From Micractinium sp. NFX-FRZ (Eukaryota > Chlorophyta > Trebouxiophyceae > Chlorellales > Chlorellaceae): a stretch of 21,884 nucleotides of DNA. A program made the position numbers and the translations under genes. Location of the stretch: contig JAPTJF010000673.1 of the NCBI GenBank assembly GCA_029339195.1, positions 1 to 21,884 of the forward strand, given 5' to 3'. Under the pieces are notes generated by a model that was not told the origin of the DNA, did not search any database, and was given only the letters and a program-made list of their open reading frames with translations. Positions 8,768 to 18,700 of this stretch are shown here, one piece after another. Each line of letters opens with the position of its first letter. Position 1 is the first letter of the stretch.

Positions 8768-9641
8768 GAATCTGCCGGCCCACTGGCAGGCAGGAGACGG
8801 GCAGCCAGCAGGCTGGCGTCCATACTCGGCCAGCCAATATGCACGCGGGATGTGCAGCAGGCATCAAAAATCAAATAGCAATATCAAATAATATATAAAA
8901 TGATAATGACAAGCAGCAGGCGCCTCTTCAGGCATGGCAGCTTAGGTCCCCTCCCCCCCCACGCTTACCCCTTATGTTAGCTGTGCGCGTCGCAGTGAAC
9001 AGTACAAACACAACAGGTTTTCATATGTTTATATGTTTCGACTGCAGATAACTTATGAGAAGGTATTGCTGAGACAAACGAAATAATCAACTCTTGTAAG
9101 GTTTATATTATGGAAGAACAGGGGATTCGCACCAATCTGGCCCAGCTGCGTGTCACTTCACGCGACCGGTAGCCAGTTGCAGTTGCGTGTGCAGCCTGAG
9201 TGGTTCCCCTCGCGCGCGCACCAGTATCCGGTGGTTTGGCCTGTGGCTGGCAGGATTGGGAGGAGGGGGCATGCGGTGCCAGGCTGCGCGTTGCAGCACC
9301 CGCATGCTTATGGTTGCTATCTGGCCTTGAGCACAGCTGCCTGGGATGCACAACCGGCATGGCCGCCACCCAGGGGAGGCTCAACCCTGGCAGCCTGCTG
9401 GCTGAATGGAGGGTATGGTAGTTTGGAGCATAAACTTGGAGGATGCAGCCCGCCTGCATTTCGCAAGGGCTCGGCATCACAGCTGCACTCCGCCAGCTGC
9501 GGCACCGCCGTGCCCGCTGTGACGGGTGGCGGCAGGTCAGCATGCTTAGGCCAAAGCCCTACCTGGCTTGCCACAGTCGCCAAGTCTCAAGTCAATGACA
9601 TTTTGAGCAAACGTACCTGGCATCCTTGTGTGCCAGCCGCG
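8768..9641. promoter_or_regulatory. Intergenic region between secreted-protein gene and VPS41
   Basis: This holds the 3'UTR of the upstream gene and the promoter/5'UTR of VPS41. Two AT-rich stretches (about 8865-8910 and 9000-9115) contrast with the surroundings. No gene is supported here. An open frame from 9150 runs into VPS41 exon 1 but has no family resemblance before 9642. Confidence 0.5.
9095..9099 (+). promoter_or_regulatory. Putative polyadenylation signal TGTAA
   Basis: TGTAA is the established green-algal polyadenylation signal. This one lies about 330 nt after the stop of the secreted-protein gene, in an AT-rich stretch. Confidence 0.45.
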
Positions 9642-12050
9642 ATGCGATCGGGTGGCTTGGAGGAAGAGGAGCCGCGCCTGCGGTACTCGCCCCTCAACGA
9701 TGAGAGTCCGCGGGCGCACGGGGGCCGTCCTACCGCCACCCGGTTGGGAGTGTCGGACAAAGTGCTGGCCGTGGGTCACCGGGATGGCCGCGTGCAGCTG
9801 CTGGATCACTTAGGCAATCAGGTGAGCTCACGGGCGGTGATCGCGGCAAGGTGCCGGGCGAGGGCGCTGCCTGCGCCGTCCTGCCGCTACCGCCGGCAGC
9901 GGCGCCGCTGCCGCCGCCGCTTGGCGTTCGCACCTGGCACCCCCACTTTCCTTGCCCCACACTCCCGCCTGCAGATCCGTGTGTTCATGGAGCACTCTGC
10001 AGAGGTGACGGACCTGAGCATTGATGCCGGAGCTGAGTTCCTGGCCTCCTCTTCTTCTGATGGCACCGTGGTGGTGCGCCGCTGCCTGGCGCTGCCTGCC
10101 CATGCCGGCATGCCTGCTTGTGGCTGGTTCCTGGAGTCCCATGCCGCTGCCTGGCACTTGCTGCAAGCTGTTGCTGTCCCCATGGTGCCGGTTGATGCTG
10201 GCTGTTGCACCCCGCGTGCCGCTGCTGTCTGGCGTTTTTTGTTGCCGCCTGCCTCCTGCCCCTCATGCCTGCTGCCTGCCCACGGCTGCTGCCCGCCCAC
10301 CGCTGCTGCCTGGCATAATGAACCCTGGAATGAACTCTGGGGCTGTTGGGCGCACACCATTGGCCCATTTGTTTCACTGGCAGTTTAATTCTCACCATTG
10401 TGGCCCCTCACCCCTGCCGTTCTGCCTGGCCAGGTGTACGCGCTGTATGCTGAAGAGGTGCAGCGCTTCAAGTTTGGAGTCCCAGTGTCGGTGCGCCTGT
10501 GACTGTTGTGGCTGCATCTTCCGCCTGCCAGCGGACATGCCGGCATGCTGGTGCTGCACAGTGCTGATGGGGGTGCTGTGAAGGCGGGTGTTGTTGGGAA
10601 GACGGGCATGTTGCTGGCTTTCAAACTGAGCTGCTCAGCACGAATTCCCGATCACACCAACGCCTAGCACCAGCAGCACAGCACAGCACACCTGCCAGCA
10701 TGCCGCTGCTGCTGCTGGCCATGCCGCAGGTGGACCCTGCATGTCTGTCCAGGCCCGCTGCTCTGCTGGCCTGCTTGCACTGGAATGCACACCCTCCAGT
10801 GCCTGTGCGGCTGCATGGCACACTGACGCGCGTTCTGACACATTGCTGTGGCCCGTGCTCGCGCGTGCGTGCTGACGTGGGAATGCGCCCGTGGGATGTT
10901 CTGACCCGGCATGTGCTGACCTGGCATGTGCTGACGTGGCGCAGACCGTGGCGCTGGACCCACGCTATGGCAGCCGCAAGACTCGGGAGCTGGTGTACGG
11001 AACCACCGCGGGCTGCCTCGCCCTCTGCTCCAAGGTGCGGGGGGTGCAGCACTCCCGGCAGGGGGCACAAGAGGTTCCGCCAGGCCAGCGCACTCCCTGC
11101 CCTGCGCGCTGCCGCCTTCCTTACCCGCGCCAACAACGCGCCGCCCATCTGGCTGCCGGCCCAGGGCTCTGCACCTACGCCTGGGGCATGAACGTTGCCG
11201 GGCGAGCCCACCCCCTGTTGGTGTGCCTCCCATCCCGGCAAACACTGCGCCATCAATACCTGCCAGGCGCCCGCATCTCCTCATGCCGCGCAGGGCTGGC
11301 TGGGCAACAAGGAGACGGTTCTGTTCCAGGGCAAGGGGACGGTGCGGTGCACCCGCATGAGCGGCACGCTGCTGGCATGGGCAAGCGACAGCGGCCTGCG
11401 GTGAGGGCAGTGCAAGGAGGGCCTCACCTGCTGGCTCCTGGCTGGTCCTGGTGGCGGTGGTGGTGGTGCTGCTGCTGCTGCTGGCCACCTGCTGTGCTTG
11501 CTTTGACTGCGGGGCGTGGACTGATGGTGTGTCACACACGCAAGGCAGCGCCGCCTGCTTGTTAGCATGCCATTGCCGTGCATCCCTGCTGCACTCTGCC
11601 AGCGCTCTCAAAGGAGCATCACACTGGGCTGCTAACCTTCTTTCCACCCTGCCATTCTGCGCTGCCATGCTTCTGCCCGTCTCCTTCTGACTGCCGCCAC
11701 CCCCCACCCCCTTGGTGCCTGCTCGCCTCCCTCTGCCCCCCTGGCAGTGTTTACGACACAGCCACCCACACCCGGTTGGGCAAGCTGGAGCGCCCTGCCA
11801 GCGCTGCTGCCGACCCAGACGCGCCCTGCACCATGCTGTGGCGCAGCGAGCGGGAGCTGTTTGTGGGCTGGGGGCAGCACATCTGGGTGCTTCGTGTGGT
11901 CGGCTCTCTGCTGCCCCCAGCCGCGGCCCAGACCCACCCAGGCGCGGCAGCCTCCGGTCGCACTCTCCAGATTGTGTGCAGCTTTGATGCCGGCTGCACT
12001 GCCCTGGGTGCGGCGCCCTTTGGCGCTGAGCTGGCGCTGCTGACCTGGGG
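9642..12050 (+). other. VPS41: VPS41 N-terminal WD40 beta-propeller region
   Basis: Residues about 15-277 carry the propeller strands: DKVLAVGHRDGRVQLLD, FLASSSSDGTVVVYALY, RELVYGTTAGCLALCSK, GTLLAWASDSGLRVYDT and ELFVGWGQHIWVLRVV. In the family this propeller binds membranes and Rab partners. The alignment to animal VPS41 is collinear with no missing exon that I can detect. Confidence 0.85.
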
Positions 12051-12749
12051 TGCCCCGTCAGCAGGCGGCAGGGGCGGCAGCACTGCGGCAGAGGCAGGCA
12101 CTGTGCTGCCCGTCGGCGGCAGCACCTCGGCGGACGAGCAGGCTGCCAGCCAAGCTGCTGCCGCGCAGGGCGATGGCGAGCAAATCGCAGCAGCAGAAGC
12201 GCCGGCACCAGCACCAGCAGCAGGGGCGGCAGATGACAGCGCGCAACTTGGGGGCAGCGAAGGGGCGCCATCCTTGTCGCCGCCGCCAGCAGCAGCAGCA
12301 GCAGCAGCAGGAGGAGGCGACCAGCAGGCGGCGACAGCAGGTAGTCCCCAGCAGGCGGCGACAGCAGGTAGTCCCCAGCAGGCGGCACTGCCTATTGCAG
12401 CACCGCAGGGGCAGCAGGAGCGGCAGCTGAGCCTCACCTTCTTCTCTCGAGGCGGCCAGCTGCTGGCAAGTGATTCACTGGGCAGTAGCTGCGGGGCGGC
12501 GGAGCGGCGGTGGCATCAGCTGGCACTTGTGTACTCGGGAGATGCAGATTTGAAGCTGGCGACAGCAGCGATGCCCCCGACAGCAGTGATTGCGACCTCG
12601 CAGCAGAGCACGCCCCGGCGCAGCCCTGCCGGCAGCATTGTGGGAGGCAGCGTGGCAGGCAGCGGGCGCAGTAGTCCGGAGAAGGCCGCGGCAACTGGCG
12701 CAGGAAGCCGCAGCGGTGATGAGACTGCGGCAGGCGGGGCACAGCAGGC

Positions 12750-12794
<45 letters not shown>

Positions 12795-15700
12795 GCCGCA
12801 GCTGCAGGAGCAGGAGCAACAGGAGGAGGTGGATGGGTGCCCGGTGGCAGCAGCGGTACAGCAGTACCAGTGGTGGCGGGATGGGGAGGAGCCCACTTAC
12901 CTCATGTCTGGCCCAGAGGTGAGCCCGCCTGCCTGCCCCACCTTGCTGCCTCTCCGCCGCTCCCTCCCTGCCTGCCTGGCGTGGCTGGCACCACATCGCT
13001 TGCGCTCACTGCTGTGAGTGCCTCAAGGCACCACTGTCACCGCTTCTTGGCATGGTCTGCCCGTCTCAGCAGCGGTTGGACAGGTCGGATGTGCCTGCCA
13101 GCCTCCCAGGAGGTCGAAAGTGCCCGCTCGCCTCCCAAGACTGAGTGCCCCAACGCTGTCCCCTCCTCATGCCCGTTATGTGCTTCCGCTGGGGGCCCTC
13201 CCTTCCGTGTCCCCTGCAGGGCGTGATTGTGGGGCGGCCACGCGACGGCAACGACAGGGTGGCATGGCTGTCGGACCGGGGGCGGTACTTGGAGGCGCTG
13301 GCGCTTGCAGAGCAGGACCGCTCAGGTGCAGCTCTGGCCCCCTGCCGGGTTGACCCGGCCTGGCTGCACAGGCGCAGCCCTGCCCAGCCCTATGCGGCAT
13401 GCCCTGTTGTGCCTGGTCCTCGCACCCCCACCGCCACTGCCGCCAGCCTGCTGCCATCCCGCTGCTTGCACCCGCGAAAAATCTACCCTGCCCCGCCTTG
13501 CTGCTTCCCATCTTCCTGCTTCCTGCCCTCCGTCAGTTCGCCCTGGAGGCGGTGGAGAGCGTTGCATATTTGCTCATGTCGCCATTCTTTCTTGTTTCCA
13601 ATGCCTGCAGTCCAGCCGGCCGCCCTGGAGGCCCTGGGCGAGCAGTACTTGCAGGTACTGGTGGGGGAGGGGCGGTACACCCAGGCCGCCGCCCTCTGCC
13701 CACGCGTGCTCAAGGTGGGTGGGCAGCCTGCGGGGCGGCTTGTGTGCTGGGTGCATGCAGGCGGGCTGAGTGCCGGGCGCGTGCATGCTGGATTTGGGTG
13801 GATTGCTGGCATGCGCTCCGAACAGTGAGCTGTGGCGGGCCGTATCCAACACAGTGTGCTGCATGAAATGTGCTGCAGCATCCAGCACACGACTGTGGGA
13901 CCGCGAGGCGTTTGCCAGGGGGGCGCGGCTATGCCTCCCCCACTTTTAGTTCCACCCCTTCTGCCCCTGCTCTCTCCCTCATCACGCCATTCGCCACCTC
14001 CCCTCGCTCACATCCCCCTCCATCCCCTCCTTACAAACCTTATTGACCCACCCTCCTCACCTCCCCCCGCCCACCTCCACTCGCCAGGCCAACGCGCTTG
14101 CCTGGGAGCGCTGGTCCTACACATTTGCCCAGGCTCGCCAGCTGGCAGCCCTGGCCCCCTTCCTGCCCACGTCTGACCCCCAGCTCAAGAGTTCGACTTA
14201 CGACATGGTGCTTGCCTCGCTGCTGCTGCACCCGGCAGGTGGGCCCGCGCTGGGGGAGCATGGGGAGGGTAGGGTTAGGGTTTGCAGTGCGACAGATCCT
14301 GCACGCAAGGGATGAGCTTACACTCTCGGGGCTGGAGTCTGCACCCGGCAGGTGGGGTGCAGCGCTACGGGCAGGTGTGGCTTTGGGGTGGTTTGGGTTG
14401 GCAGGGCACAACATGAATCAGCGCGTGGGGGGTGGGGTGGGGGGGGGGGGGGGGGCAGGAGGGCGGGACGTGCGTGTTGTCACCCCCACCCCGCACCTCA
14501 CTCCACCCTGCCCAGCTGCCCGGCCGGCTCGGCACATCCTCCTTCTCAAGCCCCGCTGGCTCTGATGACACTTTCTGTTGGTGCTCAACCACGTGAATGA
14601 TTGAGCCAGTACAATCACATGCAATTGTACTGCTCGCTGCCTGCAGAGCATGCTGTGCTGTTGGATGCGGTGAAGAGCTGGCCCCAGGCTGTCTATGACG
14701 TGGCCGCCCTGCAGAGCGCCGTCCTCAGGTGGGGGTCAGCAGCGTGCAATTAGGAGTAGAGTTTTACCCTACGGGTTTAGGGCTATCGGGAAGCTTCAGC
14801 ATTGGGCCCTCGATGCATGCCTCGATGTGTGTCGATGCCGAGGCTGGTGGGCAAAACATTCGAGGCGGCGGCGGCGCTGGAGGCCGTCAGTCAGTGGCAG
14901 CACCGCAGCGTGTGCGGTGGGTCCACCTGGACCCCTGGTTCCCAAAACGTGGCAGCATATGTGTTTTGTCCTGCAACATCTGCCGCCCCCCCCCCCCCCC
15001 CCCCCCCCCCCACCCACCCACCCACCACCACCACCACCCACCACCCACCCACCCCACCTGCTCTCTTTCTACCAGTTGAGCACCAGAAGTCCTGCCCTGC
15101 GGCTGCCGCCGCCCCTCCCTGCCCCCCCTGCCTGCCGCAGCCGCATGGGCGGCGTCGCCGGCAGCTGGCCAGTGCTGCAGCAGGTGGCGGCTCACCTCTA
15201 CACGGCGCAGGGGCGGCACGAGGAGGCGCTCCAGCTGCAGCTGCAGGTGAGCGACTTTTAAACAACCATATGTTATAGCGCGGCTAAACCCTATCTATTC
15301 TGTGCCGACACCGCCCCTACCGTGAGCAGCGGCGGATAACAGGGTTTTGCTCAGATCGTTACAATGACTGGGGGCAGTTTGACATACCTCGTTGCGGTCC
15401 TTGAAAGGATGAGGGCAGGGCTGCTGCATAGCCTGGGTGCTCTGTCAACGCGCCGGCCTGGCCGGCAAAGCATGCAGGTCCCAGGCAGGCGGGCCACCCA
15501 GCCGCGCAGTGCCCCCTGCCCCCTGCCTGCTCCGCCGCACCTGCTGCGCGTTGGCGCCGCTGCCCACCAAGCTGGCCGCTCTCCGCTACCTGCCTAGGCG
15601 CATCACCTCCTTCCCGCACTCTCCGTCCAATTCGTCCGCTGCAGATGCGCACCCCGGCGGCGTTTGACTACATCGCACGCCACGCTCTGTTCGACCGTCT

Positions 15701-18700
15701 GGCCCCCTACGCAGCAGGTGCCGGGCGTGTGGTGGTGGTTGGGAGTGCGTGGGTCAGCAGGGTGGGCTGCTGTTTAAACACACCTGTCATCTGTGCGCTG
15801 TGCACACAGTGCCTCGCCCTTCATTGCCTCAGCTGCGCTGCCTCTCCTGGCTGTCCTTGCCGTGCCCTGAACCCCCATTCCAGCCCCTTATCTCTGGGCT
15901 CCCCACCCACCCACCCACCCAACCAACCAACCAACCAACCACACACACCCTTTGCCCCTCCCCTCCCCTCCCCCCTTGCCACAGCCCTGGTTGACTTGGA
16001 CGAAGTGCGGGGCACAAGCATGCTGGTGGAGCACTGCGAGGAGGTGCCCCCCAGCGTGGTCGTGGCGGCGCTGCAGGTAGTGTTGTGGGGACAGCGTGGG
16101 GCTGCAGTTGAAAGGATGGGACCCCCGGGCCAGGCCAGGCCACCTTCTGTTGTTCAGGGCAAGCTCGCTCCGCTGAGCCACACATCGTCGTGTGCGTCAG
16201 CTGCCTGCCACTGACAGGGCAGGCCCGCTCTGCAGGGGGCAACCACAATCTCCGTCAAATGTGCCGCAGCTGGGGCCCAAGGCAGCCAGGCAGCTGGGAT
16301 GCGCTGCCCCCCGGACTGTTCTCCGGCCTGCCCGCGCCCCCATGCCTCCCCACCTCCCGCCCCCTCCTGTGCCGCCAAACTGCCCCCGCTCTCCTCTGCC
16401 AGCCTGCTCCTGCCCTCTTCTGTTGCATACTTGCCCAACCCCTCACTCACTCTCTTACTCCCGCGTGCGTAGGACTCTGCTTCGCGCGCGGCCGAGGGCG
16501 AGCACCGCCAGCGCTGGCGCCGCCGCCTGCACCACTACCTGGACTGGCTCTTCCACAAGGACAGCCAGCAGGGGGCGGAGTTTGCGGAGCTGCAGGTGGG
16601 GGCTGTAACGGCTGTGCTGGTAGACTGACTTGACTGGGCGTGGGTCATGCATCAACCTCCCGTGGGCGGTTGCAAGCCCTACCTGCTTGCCCCGATGATT
16701 ATGAACACAGTACACTCTACCAACCCCTGTTGAGGGGGATGTGATGGAGGAGATGTGGGGACGAGGTGTGGTGGCTGCTGGGTGAGCCAGGCACTGCTCC
16801 CCAGTTGGAGCCGTACACCGAGGTCCCTCCTGCCTGCTCCCACATACCAACTGTTGCCATCAACCTAGCTGTGCTCTCGCATGCTGCCATGCCCCCAACC
16901 CAACCCCAACCGTCCCTGGCGTGCCACGGCACCGCCCCACCCCTGCCCCAGGTGTACGCCAAGCTCCCGCACTCCCGCATGCTCCCTTCCTTCTGCCCTT
17001 TGAACGTGCCTGCACTGTCCCCACTTGTGTGACCTGTTTGCAGGTGGAGCTGTACGCCGAGTTTGAGCCCTCCCGCCTCCTCCACTTCCTCATGGTCTCA
17101 CCCACATACCCTCTGGAGCGGGCATACCAGGTGGGGCTGGGCAGGGGGCGGGCGTTTGTGTTGGTTTGGCATGGGAGCTCGGGACAGGGGAACAATTTGC
17201 CCGGCTGGCAGGCTGCCTGCCTCACTCACAGCTAGCCTCTCCCGCGGCGTCTCTTGCACCTCCTCCTGCCCCCGCCTCTCCTGTTGCCCTGCCTTGCTGC
17301 GCCACCCTTGCTGCCTCCCTCCACCCCGCCTTCCCTCAACCTCCCGCTGATTTGATTGTACTCTTGAACATGTCTGCTGTGCTGCCCTCCCTCCCTCCCT
17401 CCCTCCCTCCCTCTACTTCCACCTTCATTTGATTTTGGTTTGGCATAACTTGACCCTACCACCTGAGCAGGTCTGCGAGGCGCGGGGCCTCACGCGAGAG
17501 ATGGTCTTTGTGCTTGGACGCATGGGGTCGGCTGAGAAAGCGCTCAGGCTGATTGTGGAGGGGCTTCGGGATGTGGGGCAGGTGAGCCCCGGGGCCTTCC
17601 CAGGCATGGGGAGGCAGCGAGCTAGGCTGTGTGTGCTTCCGGCGGGGTGTACATGTGTGGGCGCTGCTGGGCTGGGTGGGCCTCAGCACAAGAAGACTAA
17701 ACAGCGCCTGCCCGTCCTGCTCATGCGCCGCTTGTGCGCCCGCTCGCGCTGCCGCGCTCTGTGCTGCCCACCCGCCTGCCGACCTGCCCACCTGTACTGC
17801 TGGTTCCCACCCAACTTGCCCCGATCCTGCCGCACCCTCCTCCTTTCCGTCCCACCACGCCTTCCCCTCCCCCGCCACACCCCACACCTCACACCTCCCC
17901 ACCCCTCCCCGCTCCTGCCGTGCCTTCCCCTGTGCCCTCCCCGCCGGCAGGCCGTGGAGTTTGTGCAGCTGCAGCGCCACCCCTCCTCCGCCACACCCCA
18001 CACCTCACACCTCCCCACCCCTTCCTGCTCCTGCCGTGCCCTCCCCCTGGCAGGCCGTGGAGTTTGTGCAGCTGCAGCGCCACCCCTCCCCCGCTCTACC
18101 CCACACCTCACACCTCCCCACCCTTTACCGCTCCTGCCGTGCCCTCCCCCTGGCAGGCCGTGGAGTTTGTGCAGCTGCAGCGTGACGACGAGCTTTGGGA
18201 GCAGCTGATTGCGCTGACGCTGGGGGACGCACAGCTGACGGGTGCGGGGGGCGGGTGGGCGGGCTGCCGCCCAAAGGCGCCAGTGGGGCGTTCCGGAGCG
18301 CTGCTTGAGGCGAGAACGGGTGGTCGGGAGGTCGCCACGGAAGTGCAGGGCAGGGCGGCGGTGCATCCAGGGTTTACACTGAGCTGCAGGGTTAAGGCAT
18401 CCACTACTGAGCAGCAGGGGGGATGAGAGCCACCCTGGGCAGCAGGGTCGGCTGGTACAGGCCCATGAGCCACTTGGCCGGTCACCATGTGTCGGCTGCA
18501 GCCCAGCTGGCACGTGCTTCAAACTTGACCATGCCTCCCCCGCCCCTGCCCCTGCCACGAACCCATTCCCTGCCGTAATCACCCGCCCTCTGCCACTGCC
18601 TGCCTTCTCTCACGGGCATCGCGCTGCTCCCTCGCTGCCTGGTCTTACGGCATCGTGCGCTCCCTCCCTGCCTGCTGCTCCCGCCCCGCCTGCTGACTCA

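Larger units (their letters stand above)
12050..12880 (+). other. VPS41: Gln/Ala/Ser-rich low-complexity insert of VPS41
   Basis: Residues about 278-545 interrupt the end of the propeller region. Two low-complexity blocks flank a conserved-looking piece (RQLSLTFFSRGGQLLASDSL ... WHQLALVYSG). The insert contains a 27-bp tandem repeat and a polyglutamine run. The frame is open across all 1171 nt of this exon, and conserved sequence resumes at YQWWRDGEEPTYLMSGPE, so it is coding. It accounts for most of the length excess over the roughly 850-residue animal protein. Confidence 0.8.

Noticed and set aside
9150..9641. In-frame upstream extension of VPS41 exon 1 by about 164 residues
   Set aside because: The added sequence is low in family resemblance, while the ATG at 9642 gives the expected acidic VPS41 N-terminus in good start context.
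13852..13895. Imperfect hairpin around CAGTGTGCTG ... CAGCACACGACTG in a VPS41 intron
   Set aside because: The stem is short and bulged, with no snoRNA box motifs or terminator context to support a function.
14266..14287. Telomere-like GGGTAGGGTTAGGGTTT
   Set aside because: It has only about three imperfect units in a G-rich intron, too short to call an interstitial telomere.
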